64,000 bases of DNA from NCBI RefSeq assembly GCF_018143015.1, contig NC_054753.1, positions 33,083,292 through 33,147,291 of the forward strand, written 5' to 3'. The stretch is from Lytechinus variegatus. Its lineage: Eukaryota > Echinodermata > Echinoidea > Temnopleuroida > Toxopneustidae. The position numbers and the translations under genes were made by a program. Every line of letters begins with the position of its first letter. Within the stretch, counting starts at the first letter, position 1. The notes below the pieces were generated by a model that was not told where the DNA came from, did not search any database, and saw only the letters and a list, made by a program, of their open reading frames with translations. Shown here piece by piece: positions 12,101-22,890 of the stretch.

Positions 12101-12390
12101 AAGCACTTTCCCCAACTCGTATTCATCCTAACTTTTTTTGGTAAATGTTGACACCCATACCTACTCAAATCAGTCAAAAAACCATTTCCAATAATTTTAT
12201 TCCAGATTGGCTACTTTGGGGTCTAATTTAGGGATACTAATATGAAATTCATGAATTTCGAGTGCAATGGACAGAATCATATGGATCCAAAATTGCACGG
12301 TTGATGACTTCATTGCAAAATGGGCTGAATGAACGATATCAAACAACCAATCAAATCACAAGGATCTATCTAGGTGTCATATACATTATC

Positions 12391-12823
12391 ATCTATATAG
12401 AGAGTTTTAGCGATGCATTAAAAACATATATTTTGGTCTGCATCAATTGCCTGTGCAGCATCAGACCGTATCCCTAAAATTAATTAAATGTTAAAAAGGT
12501 TGTCACCCCACCAATCTCTCAATTATTATTTTAACTTGATTTCAATTTTTTAAAGAGCACTAAGCACCACATGTATAATGTAGGCCTACAACATAATGTT
12601 CCATCTTCCAAAGAGAGTGAAAGACACACTCCCAAGAGAAAGGTTTGGATAATGTAAGGAGGAAACAGGCATGCCTACCAAATTGATCTGTGTCATCCCC
12701 TTCCTTTGGAAACCGCAAAGGAAATCATTGGATGAGAGAACCCCCCCCATGATCCTCATCGACTCCAACTTTAGGTGATTTTGATATTTCAAACTGACTC
12801 AATCACCAAAAAACCTGTAAAAT
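12391..12823. other. No gene recognised
   Basis: Short intergenic stretch with no domain-bearing ORF or repeat end seen. Confidence 0.6.
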
Positions 12824-13111
12824 TTATAACAATAACACAGTTCTTGCATAGCGCAAATATGTCATAAGTCCCGATGTGCTTCCAAAGGACTTGGATATTA
12901 TTACCCTAGCTTTAGCCCCGCAGACTTTTACAGCACGGTGGCATTTCAAGGAATAGATTCCCGCCAGGTACCCATTGACCTCACCTGGGTTGAGTGCAGC
13001 ACAATGTGGATGAATTTCTTGCTGAAGGAAATTACGCCATGGCTGGGATTTGAACCCACGACTCTCTGTTTCAAAGTCAGAAGACTAATCGACTGGGCCA
13101 CAACGCTCCAC
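12824..13111 (-). mobile_element. tRNA-derived SINE, family 1
   Basis: Read on the - strand, the tRNA-like head lies at the right (13111, 'gtggagcgttgtggcccag'), then the body 'gtgctgcactcaacccagg', then a tail reaching about 12824. It is slightly diverged from the 832 copy but shows the same order of parts. Confidence 0.8.
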
Positions 13112-14357
13112 AACATCCAAAAATTTTACAAGAACTTGTTCAGGTCTCAAAATATCTGATAATTATCATCTCATAATCTGCTTTCATACCTACCCAAACA
13201 AGACCCTTGTCGGGATACTAAGCTCCTGAAGCTGTGAACATGCAAATTATTAAGATCCAGGCAGAGACGCCAGGGAAGCTGTTAAAAATTGTGAGCTCAG
13301 CTAGCTCACAAACTAAGAACCTTATGGCACCCATGCCCAAATTACTCGCAAGGATGGGAAAATTATCATAATATGCTTCACACTACGAGCTTACCCAAGA
13401 TGCTGGAAATTCCCTGCAAAAGTTCTTGTAATTTTAAAAAGTACATGGTTACCTTCTAATTATTGGGTTCTATTTATCCCAAATAGTACAAGTAATTTGA
13501 TTTTTCTCTGGCAAAAATTGCTGATTTTCTTTCAGAATCAGAAAAAAAAAACATATGGTAGGTAATGCAACAGCTGGATCGAGGCAGCGAACATGGGGTG
13601 GGGGAAGGGATGATGCATTCCCCCCCAACTACCATCACTTCCACCACCCTATCCCCCATGATTTTGCAAAAAACTTGCATTTTTCTTTAAATTAAAGCTA
13701 TGTTGTGTAATTTGTAAAAGACAGTAAGGTGTCAAAATAAATATTTCCTATATACATGTACATTAAGTTCAATAGTTATTTGAGGTTTTCACTTCTCATT
13801 TTATGCAAACAGATCCGTTTATGACAGATTTTGGTTGATTCCTTTCCAGTGGGTTACATCAAGGTGCAGATTGCTATGTTAGGCAAGCACATCAAAAACA
13901 GTGAAATATTGTAACTGAAAGCAAATTTTCCAAAATATATATACAGTAGTACAGGGCTCTGATTATCCCACTTTGAAAGGTAAAACCTCTGCAAACCCCC
14001 ATCTAAACAATGTGCAATGTGTGATCTCTCCTTGAGTTAAAGTGCTCTGAAGTGAGATTGCTGATAGCTTTGATGACCAAACAAATATGAATCAGCTATT
14101 TAACCTTTAACTCTCAGGTGATCCATAAAGAGTCTCTCGATAGTTTTCTTCATGGTCAGTTTGTATCCAGGGTAGGTCTATCGTATGGTCACCTGTCTGT
14201 AGTCGGGTCTCTGACAGGATCGGTCAGCAACCTAACAAGATCTAGGGTCCAGAAACTTGCTCTTTGCACCTGCTTTTCCGGTGTATACAGCCATGAGATC
14301 GAACTGATCTACTTCTAGTGCAATTCACTGGGACATTGTGGTAAAAACTCAATATCG
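13112..14357. other. No gene recognised
   Basis: No conserved protein and no transposon ends were seen. A short + strand ORF at 14118-14318 has no recognisable domain. Confidence 0.55.
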
Positions 14358-14939
14358 TTAAAGGGGTGGTCCAGGCTAAAAATATTTATATCTTAATACA
14401 GAGTAGAATTCACTGAGCAAAACGCTGAAAATTTCATCAAAATCGGATAACAAATGATAAAGTTATTGAAGTTTAAAGTTTAGCAATATTTTGTGAAAAC
14501 AGTCGACATGAATATTCATTAGGCGAGCTGATGATGTCACATCTCCACTTTCCGTTTTCGTATGTTATTACATAAAATCATATTTTTTTCATGATTTCAT
14601 ACTTGTGTGAATAATATGTCTCCCTTATAATGAAATAAGTTGCAGCAATAAATATCTAATGCACTAAATCAGTTGTCAATCCAATTTTTCTAGTTCTTGG
14701 AGGAAAAAATTGGAATAAACCTAATTTCATAAAATAAAATACAAAAGAACAAGTGGAGATGTGACATCATCAGCCCACCTAATGAATATTCATGACGACT
14801 GTTTTTACAAAATATTACTAAACTTTAAAATTCAATAACTTTGCTATTTGTTGTCCTATTTTGACGAAATTTTCGGCATTTTACTCAGTGAATTGTTTTA
14901 TTAAGCTGTAAATACTTTCAGCCTGGACCACCCCTTTAA
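14358..14939. mobile_element. MITE flanked by TTAA, 16-bp perfect TIRs
   Basis: The element proper (14362-14935, 574 bp) begins AGGGGTGGTCCAGGCT and ends with the exact reverse complement AGCCTGGACCACCCCT. TTAA sits on both sides (14358-14361 and 14936-14939), as expected for piggyBac-type integration. Because TTAA is itself symmetrical, it could instead be part of the ends. The arms stay paired for about 190 bp each ('atgaatattcat', 'tgatgatgtcacat'). There is no transposase. Partial copies lie at 20101-20326 and about 48515-48997. Confidence 0.8.
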
Positions 14940-15109
14940 GTTTAATTATTTATCAAGTTTCAATTATGTGCCCTGTAAGCATTGTATGTTGTTATTGCCC
15001 CTTGTGAGTGATAGCACAATCAGAAACGAGTGGTAGGCCTATACCTTTATCACTGCTTGCAACTAATAGCAACAGGCAATCTGTATTAACATGCCATTTT
15101 AGACTTTAT

Positions 15110-15334
15110 CAACACGTATCCACCTTGTTAGGTGCTCAAGCCATTCCTACATGTATATTACCCCGGCTAAGCTATTCTACCGATTCCTGTCGGTACCCAA
15201 TCACCTCACCTGGGTTGAGTGCAGCACAATGTGGGTAAATTTCTTGCTGAAGGCAAACACATCATGTCTTGAAATCGAACCCACATCTTTCAGATTGAAA
15301 GACGAGAGTCTTAACCAATAGACCACGGCACCCC
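15110..15334 (-). mobile_element. tRNA-derived SINE, family 1, diverged
   Basis: Read on the - strand it has 'gtgccgtggtctattgg' at the head, 'gtgctgcactcaacccagg' in the body, and a 3' end 'cttgagcacctaacaaggtgg' close to that of the copy at 832. The A/T-rich terminus is eroded. Confidence 0.75.
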
Positions 15335-17203
15335 CATTTTATTCAAACCGTCACTTTATATTTTTCATAATTTGTTTTATTAATTTTTTAGCATTTTAAT
15401 TTAATGCTTTCATTAAAAATTGACAACTGGGTGAACTTCCTCTTCAAATCACCATGCAACCTTCCTTGATGGACATAATTTCCTAAATTTTTTTGTTCTG
15501 AGTACAATTTTGCTTCAACATTAGGCTACCATTGGGTTCATTTTGAACAGTCTAGACTGATTTAGTTTCACTACTTTTATTGGTCACAAAAGACTGACTG
15601 TTTACCTTTAAGGGACTTGAGCCCAGATGCAACACCATCTGCCGAGGGAGGGCTGCGGTCTGAGAGAAGTTTTGAAGGAAAGGGGCGCAGGAAGGCAAGG
15701 TGACCCGACTAAAGAAAGATTTTTGGTTAGGAATATCCTCGTCTGGTTCTCAGGTGTGGGTCCTATGGGATCGCAGTAAAAAGAAAAAAAATTCTATTGT
15801 TATCCACCGTTTTTTATTGATGTTTTTGTCTGTAATCTAGTTTCTATTTCTAGTTTCTTTCACCATTTGCTTCTAAATTTCAAATTCTTTCACTATCATT
15901 TACCTTTTTTTCTTTATTTCTTACTTCCATTTTGCGCTCTCTCTCTCTGCCCTCGTTTTACTACACTCTCTCTTTCTCACTCTAAGACTCTCTCATTCTC
16001 TCACCAGTAATTGTCACTTGTCCCATATGCCTCAATCTCAATTTTAATAAAATTAGGCAGATTTTCGAACAAAACAATGCTACAATCTTCTCAATTCTGT
16101 ATTTTGATGACCTTTTTAACCCTTGTACCCTTCTAAATTGCTTCATTGTCATCCTGTGCATCATATCTATCTACTCATTGTTTTGAAAAGAAACCTGGGT
16201 TCAGAAAGAATGTTGTAACCCCTACACCCTGCCTTTAATGAAATCATAAAGAAACCATTAGTAGACCCAAGTCATATTGTTTTTTTTTTGGGGGGGGGGT
16301 CGTACATGTGCCCTTCATGTTAAAGATGTTTTGTTTTGTGTTTCAAGTTTTAAAGAAATTGAGATGAGCCATTACAATAACAAACCATTAAACAAATATC
16401 TTTAATAACTGAATATTATCAACTTTAAATAGAGACATTCAGATTTGTATTCTCAAACAATAATCCACATTTAGATCATTTTCAAGTACAGTATTGAAAT
16501 AAGTTTTTTTAAGGGATGATAGAATAACTTTAATGAGTGAAATGATAGAACATCGGGCCTGAAGCAATCAGACTCCTTCACCCTTTGATGACCGAGGTCT
16601 CAGACAAGAGTTTGGTCAGCTAACGACAGACCGATTGTTCCAAATGTCCAAATCGGTACTTCTATCTTCCCTTTTCTATTAAACACAGGAAATCAGCCTC
16701 CTCCTTCATGGATCACCATTAAACAGAAATAAACAACAGTATTCATGCAAGGGAGATAGAAAAATAGGCTTTAGTAAATTATCTCATTATTTAGTGCAGT
16801 TGTTTCCATGATGATGGGTATTTATTCAGTTCACAAGCAGTCAATCTCCTCAGATAATCAAATGCCACATGGTCTAAGCCCATCATATCAAATATGATTG
16901 CTCTTCACCGTAACTTCAAGTGTAATGGCTCGCTTTAATGCCCAGTTAATCTATTTCCATCTCATCCACTTATTACTTTTTAGTCTGTAAAATGATTTGG
17001 TTCACAAACACTTCATCTATAGACTAAATGGTATTAAACCAGGTGGTTTGACTGGCCTAACTGAGAATAATACATATGGTAAATGGACTAAATAGAATTA
17101 TACCAAAAGGTAAGAAAAACAACTAGGAGTAAGACCAAAACACAAACAAAACAGAAACCAGACAAACAAAGCAGGTCAAGGAAAATCAGAAATTTCATCT
17201 CCA
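15335..17203. other. No gene recognised
   Basis: Intergenic sequence with a TC-rich patch at 15930-16000 and a poly-T to poly-G junction at about 16280-16300. No credible coding exon was found. Confidence 0.55.
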
Positions 17204-17455
17204 TGGAGCATTGTGGCCCAGTGGATTAGTCTTCTGACTGTAAAACAGATGGTCGTGGGTTCGAATCCCAGCCATGGCGTAAATTCCTTCAGCAATAAAT
17301 TTATCCACATTGTGCTGCACTCGACCCAGGTGAGGTAAATGGGTACCCGGCAGGATTGATTCCTTGAATGCACTGAGCTAAAGCCCTCAGAACAGAATAT
17401 TTCTAGATAGATGGCGCTATATAAATGCCTATTTATCATCATTATTTATTATTAT
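17204..17455 (+). mobile_element. tRNA-derived SINE, family 1
   Basis: The head 'tggagcattgtggcccagtg', the B-box-like 'gggttcgaatccca' and the body 'gtgctgcactcgacccagg' are followed by a tail 'ggcgctatataaatgcc' and a terminal ATT-rich repeat. Confidence 0.85.
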
Positions 17456-17569
17456 GACACCTAAAATGATTAGATTCTTTAGGCAACCAATGTAGATCTG
17501 CAGTTTCAATTTAGTCACTAAGGTCATAAAATGAATCTTATAATCACTGGTGAAAATCCCACCAAGGCC

Positions 17570-17665
17570 TAGGTCCTTTGGCATTGCGTTAATCCACACT
17601 TTGCCACTCTCCACCCGGGTGATAAATGGGTACCATTGAGGATGCGAAAGGCAATGTAGTATGCC
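17570..17665 (+). mobile_element. SINE fragment related to the 22657 copy
   Basis: 'gtcctttgg', 'ccactctccacccgggtg' and 'aaatgggtacc' match the body of the - strand SINE at 22657-22890. Neither the tRNA head nor the tail is recognisable, so this is a remnant. Confidence 0.5.
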
Positions 17666-17699
17666 ATGAATAGCATGGAGTTTACAAATTCTCATTGAA

Positions 17700-19424
17700 A
17701 TGATCCTTAGGGAGTGGAGAACGTGTATACATTGTGTAAAACCAAGCCAGTATCTAATAAGTCAAGTCATAACATTATATGTAAAGCACTTTGTTGTTGT
17801 TCCCACCTCTGTATTAGGTGATATGACATAATAGTATTACTATATAATGAATATGCTAAGAATTATAGTAATTTGCATACCTTCTTGATGTCTCCCTGCT
17901 AGTAGGGATAAAGTATTAAATCCATAAAAGCTCCTTGTTCCCTTCACATCTATAGCTATAACATACAATTAAAAAAATATATGACATAGAATTTTACATA
18001 ATAACTCCAATATGTATCGAGACAGCTCTGCTTCCTACAAAAGTAAATCCAGTTCTTTGGGGAGCTTTAGAGGAGAAGTGTCAATCAAAAATAACCCGAT
18101 TTCAAATCCATACGATCAGATATTAAACTTTGGCAGCATTAAAGGACATATTTTCTGTAACGATAGTGCTTTTCATCCTCATGACCCTGACCTAGTTAGG
18201 GATCTTAATATTGGCGTTATTAATTCCAGCTAATTACATCTCAGATCCTGGGACATGTTCACACAAGGGATTGATATTTCTATTGATGGTCAGAGGCATG
18301 TTCATATGTATATATTAGTTGAACTATATTGAAATGTTTGGGGTGTGTTCACACTATGTCTGCACCAGCTAACTACAGCTATTATATATACATTTATATC
18401 AAACATTTTAGCAACATTTTTCTTCATACTAATTCATATCAATCGTTTGCATGAAGTAAAATATATTACATCGAGGGATTCTAGGCTAGTATTATTAATC
18501 TACATGTATTTATAAAAACAAAACTACAATTTAAAAGATTAAAAGTATGCCTACAAAGGAATGCAAGTATGCCTATAACTTCATGAATGCTTGTATAAGA
18601 ATATGCATCAGGAAATGACAAAATCAACCAGAACTAAGTAAACTACAATCTTAGCTACTTCATTTGAGCACCTCAAAATTTGATATTGATATACACCTGT
18701 TGAAATATTAGAATACCTTAAGGTAGATCAACATAAAATCAAGTTAAATTAAGTCTCTGTATTCAGATGGATGTAAACCAATGAGTGAATAGACCAGTTT
18801 TATCTCCCTGATATTTTTTCTATCTCTATTTTTTTTTTTGGGGGGGGGGTACTATCATTACAAGGTGGAAACCAGAGATGAATTAAATGTATTAAGGGGA
18901 AAAGGGGACAAAATTGTTTTGAGTACTCTGAGGTCGAAGCATGATTACTTTCTGATGTTATACAGTCACATTTCCCCTACAGCGAGTCGAATGTAGCCAA
19001 TACAAAAAATGTTAAAACAGCAGTTTTGACTCCCCATACGGCTGTCATAGAGAAAATATGACTGAGGTATTAGGGTCCTACTTGAAAATCCATGAACAAG
19101 GATAGTGTTATCTTGTAAAGAGTGAGTGACCCCCTCCCCCCATCCTAGTCAGATCACACCAGATCAATGCAACATTCATTATGGTACCCCCCCCCCCCCA
19201 CCTCCTTCAAAGCATGGACCTAGTCAGAGCAGTAGGTTCATGTTCAAAGCAAACAATCTTGTCACAACTACTTGGACATAAATAGTCTTTCTATTTTGAA
19301 AGATTGTATGAGTAATCACAAGCATTTCTGCTGGGTGCTGTCGGCATGACATCGAATCCAGACAATATTTCCAAAGAGTAGGAAGACATCGTTCATGGTC
19401 TGAGGATATGTCCAGATGTGGGTC
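17700..19424. other. No gene recognised
   Basis: No domain-bearing ORF was found. The 73-codon ORF at 18012 has no recognised family and no supporting splice signals. A poly-T to poly-G junction lies at about 18829-18850. Confidence 0.55.
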
Positions 19425-19842
19425 TAAAGGCCAATGCACACCTTACGACTGTTCGCCATCCGATTTTAGAATAAAACGTAGTAGAATTTGATGCTAATAT
19501 TGGGACTTGGAATATCTGATTGTGTAATGTTCAAAATCATTGCACGAATACCTATGTTCAAAATTTGTGACTATGCTATCATCCTTCTTTTTCTTAGAAT
19601 AAAGGCAAATTTGATATCTAGTCGTAATGATGTCATAGCAGTCGTACGATTGGCTACGATTTGAAACTTATTTGGTCTTTACTCAAAAAAAAGGCTTGTA
19701 ATCTTTCAAAATGGTTATATTAGTATTCTTTCCATTAATTTTAGCCTCATATAAAACGATATGTTCCATTTTCAGAAAATGAGCCAAATGCGATTATTCC
19801 AAAATCTGATAGTGAACAGTCGTAAGGTGTGCGGTGGCCTTA
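19425..19842. mobile_element. MITE with about 28-bp TIRs (CACACCTTACGACTGTTC)
   Basis: Left end 'taaaggccaatgcac' runs into CACACCTTACGACTGTTC. The right end carries the inverse GAACAGTCGTAAGGTGTG followed by 'cggtggcctta'. The interior is non-coding. Length is about 417 bp. The TA at the extreme ends hints at a TA target but is not decisive. Confidence 0.75.
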
Positions 19843-19899
19843 ATGGCCATAAGTTTGTTTTTTTCATCGCTGGGGATGTTTCTTCTATATTGGAGATCT

Positions 19900-20100
19900 G
19901 GGCCCAGTCTTACCAAGAGTTGCGATTGATCCGATCAATCGCAACTATGGATGGCCAGCAACGTCAACATCCATTATGCATGTTTGTTTCAAAATATTTT
20001 CTAGCTATGTATATTCATGCATTCATTGTTTTCTTGAAGCTTCACTTTGTGTCTCTTTGGTTACAAAAGATATTGTGAAAATTTTCAGTAGAACAAGTTA
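19900..20100. mobile_element. Half-copy of the 'TTACGATTGATC' palindromic MITE
   Basis: Starts 'gggcccagtcttacc' and 'gattgatccgatcaatcgc', matching the left part of the 40912-41190 element through 'tattttctagc' and 'attcatgcattca'. The right inverted end is missing. At about 20100 it is replaced by half of the TTAA-flanked MITE. Confidence 0.7.
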
Positions 20101-20326
20101 AAATTCAAAAGAACAAGTGGGGATATGACATCATCAGCCCATCTAATGAATATTCATGAAGACATGCTAAGAACTGTTTCACCGGAATGCAAATCTTGAA
20201 AATTCAATAACCTTGCTATTTATTATCCGATTTTCATAAAATTTTCAGCATTTTGCTTGGTGAATATTCATCCATTTCTTGAGATATAAATATTGTCAGC
20301 CTGGAGCATCCCTCTATAGTCCCATG
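20101..20326. mobile_element. Right half of the TTAA-type MITE
   Basis: 'gacatcatcagccca', 'atgaatattcatga', 'attttcagcattttgct' and the end 'cagcctggagcatccct' align with the right half of 14362-14935. The left half is absent. Confidence 0.7.
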
Positions 20327-20668
20327 AATTACGAGAGCCCAGTGAATGGGGGGGGGCTGCACAACTCTAAGGGTAAGATACAGAGGCAAAGCAGATGAAA
20401 GACAGGAGGAAAAACTTGAGTTTACCCCCCCCCCCTCACATCAACTGGGCGCTCAAATTCATGGGCTTTTTGTAATTCATGAGTCAAATACCCCAACATT
20501 TGCAGAAATTCATATCAGACCATAGATAATGATTTTTCCCCCCAAGTGATCAGGTATAAGTGTTTAATAGTTCATTTCATACACTGTAGGTCACTCTACT
20601 TACATGTACATGTTAGTTGTTTGGTATATCTACTTAATCCAGTTGAGGCCCACAAGACTAGAAAACCA

Positions 20669-20733
20669 GGGCCCTGTCTTACAAAGAGTTACGATTGATC
20701 CAATCAATCGTAACTCTTTGTAAGACGGGGCCC
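20669..20733. mobile_element. Minimal 65-bp palindrome (collapsed MITE)
   Basis: 'gggccctgtcttacaaagag' leads into 'ttacgattgatccaatcaat' and is then mirrored back to 'ctctttgtaagacggggccc'. It consists almost only of the two terminal repeats of the family seen at 19900 and 40912, joined with no interior. Confidence 0.8.
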
Positions 20734-20867
20734 ATGCAGGTTGCTATTTCATGTAAGAAACACAAGTCTGAATTTGTTAACTTGTTAAATTTCAATGAAA
20801 ATACATGGTTATAGTTACAATGTAAAACAAAAGGAATCTTCTACAGATCCTTGATTTAAACAGCGTA

Positions 20868-21107
20868 CACTGCAAAAACTCTGGTGTTAAATTAACACCA
20901 GCCCAGAATCTATATATGTCCACACCAGAGAAGTGTTAAACAACACTGGTTTGGTATTGGTCTAACACCAGATATGTGTTTATACAACACCAATTAGTAT
21001 TAAAACAGCATCGGTTTGATTCCAAACTGGTGTTGTTTCAATACTTCTCTGGTTTGGATATATAGAATCCGGGTTGGTGTTAAATCAACACCGGAGTTTT
21101 TGCAGTG
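20868..21107. mobile_element. 240-bp MITE with about 80-bp inverted arms, TA flanks
   Basis: Starts CACTGCAAAAACTC and ends GAGTTTTTGCAGTG. TA lies directly outside both ends (20866-20867 and 21108-21109). The arms remain paired through 'ggtgtta..ttaacacca', 'agaatctatatat' and 'accagagaagt'. TA flanks fit a Tc1/mariner-type target, but this rests on two bases. No coding content. Confidence 0.8.
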
Positions 21108-21695
21108 TACAAAGACGAGTATACAAAACTGCTGATGAAGATAATACAAACTTATTCAGAAATCTTCTTGCTATAGATCTACATGTAGAGTAATTCAGAA
21201 ACTTTCATTATCATCTATCAGTTCAGATAAATCCTGATTACTATTTGAAGTGTACTTCCTGGAATAGCCTTTCTCTTCATTCATATGGGTCTTAATTCAT
21301 GTACATCCTCTTGGCAACTAAACCCTATACACCAGTAAATAAAACCTTGACTAGGTTTGATACAGGACTAGTGATGACAGAGATTGTCTCCGTCAAGGAG
21401 AATATATCAACTAGGAAAGTATTTATATCTCAAATATGATCTAGGAAATAAAGCATGGGGCTAGGGGAGGGGTATATTGAGTTGTCCTCATCAGAATTGT
21501 CACTTCCTTATAATGCAATTTTCTACTCCTTTTCTAATTCTGAGGGGGCTGGGTGGTTGGGCTTTCTTTTTATTAATTCATCAACACCATCCCCTGATTC
21601 CCTTCCCCTATTCTCTTGTGTATACATCTACCGTAGACCAGAGAAACATTATGACAGAGCCTGGAGGCAAATTTTCTCTAAAATGCTCTGAAGAA
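21108..21695. other. No gene recognised
   Basis: Two overlapping + strand ORFs (21455-21691 and 21477-21740) lack any recognised domain and run into the repeat tail at 21700. They are not supported as genes. Confidence 0.5.
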
Positions 21696-21785
21696 TTATT
21701 TAATAATAAAAATAATATGGAGCTTTTATATAGCGGTTAATACATTGTTCAATACAGTTTCTAAGCGCTTGACAGTTTAAACATA
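21696..21785 (-). mobile_element. LINE/SINE 3'-tail fragment
   Basis: On the - strand it reads 'ctgtcaagcgcttagaaact', then a segment with 'gctatataaaagctccatatt', then an ATT-rich end. This matches the tail style of SINE family 1 and the LINE at 3465. No head is preserved. Confidence 0.5.
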
Positions 21786-22656
21786 ACGTAAATAAAACAA
21801 GTAGAATATAATCAATTTAAATAGAAACAAAGTATGAATATAAGTGTACAATTGGAATTTCATTTGGAAAAAATAACAAAAAAATCAAGGCTCCCATGTA
21901 GACTATAATACAAAGTACTTGTAGCAAATTTTGGCTGGTAAGCTTAAAAAAAAAGAAAAAAAAGAAGCATAGCCCCCACCCCCAAATTAGCTATTTTCTC
22001 CATTATGTACTTGTTGAAAATTTGGGCTGGTGAGCTAAAAAAAAAAAAAAGCATATCCCCTAAAAGTTATTTTCTCTGTTATAGATCCTCTCAAAACATC
22101 CCCTTCCCTTTTATTATTATTAACAAGTTTATTATTATTAACTTGTAATAAGAACCTTTATCTTTTATTTTGTTAACTATTTAAATCAATTTTCTCTTTC
22201 TTGAAATTAGGTTATCTGTAGGATGGTCCTTTTATAATGCCATGACAACCTTCAAACACTTCCATTTTATTCTTCTTTTTTGTTCCTAATTTTCACACAA
22301 TTAACAGTTTATCACTCTTTTAAAATTAATATTTGTTTTATATAAAAACACTGGCAAAGTTTGTCCAACAATCTCCCCAAAATGATCACATGACACCGTC
22401 ATACAGGACTGAAAAACAGGAAACCAAATGAATCATTGGCAAAACAAAACTGTTTGAACACTAATCAAAGTTATTCAAGGGCATGGACAAGATTTAAATG
22501 AAAACAATTCAATCAAACAAAGAATGCAATAAGGGTGGTTGCATACAGATACAAAATGCTGATTTTCTCTTGATTTCATTAAACCAGTGTATGATAAATG
22601 CTATATGCAAAGTCCAATGTGTCGTTTCTCTATTAACTTCAAGCATTAAAGCTTTC

Positions 22657-22890
22657 AATTTAAGAAACATTATATAGTGCTAAATACAATGTTTCTAAGT
22701 GCTGCATACTATTACCATGGCTTTAGCACAGCTACCTGATTGGATGTTCAAGCATTCACGGAATTCCTTCCTTGCATGCAGGTACCCATTTACTACACCT
22801 GGGTGGAGAGTGGCAAATGTAGATAAACACCTTGACAAAGGACACGGGTGCCATGGTAGGATTCGATCCCCCGACCTGTACCATTAATGT
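22657..22890 (-). mobile_element. tRNA-derived SINE (family 1 relative)
   Basis: On the - strand the head 'ggtacaggtcgggggatcga' lies near 22885, then 'gccactctccacccaggtg' and 'aaatgggtacctgcatgcaa'. It ends with 'gcagcacttagaaac' and 'tagcactatataatg'. The body differs from the 832 copy ('gccactctcc' in place of 'gctgcactcaa'), which makes it a subfamily shared with 17570-17665. Confidence 0.7.

Larger units (their letters stand above)
8598..12390. mobile_element. Large foldback element (about 3.8-kb imperfect palindrome)
   Basis: The left arm (8598 to about 10215) and right arm (about 10621 to 12390) are inverted copies of each other along most of their length. Examples: 'ggaataaaattattggaaa' near 8665 against its complement near 12190, 'ggttagaggtcaatgaact' near 9665 against its complement near 11005, and 'ttactatgac' beside 'gctgcagctctaatgat' pairing between about 10165 and 10665. 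Both arm ends carry 'tatatgacacctа'-type sequence in mirror orientation. The outer half of each arm is built from about five tandem units of roughly 180 bp. The loop is about 400 bp. No transposase was recognised. The arms encode only short ORFs; a weak similarity between the arms (LLKLR..FTMTK.AAL) may simply reflect the DNA pairing. TU-type foldback transposons of sea urchins are a known structural precedent, but identity with them is not claimed. Confidence 0.75.
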
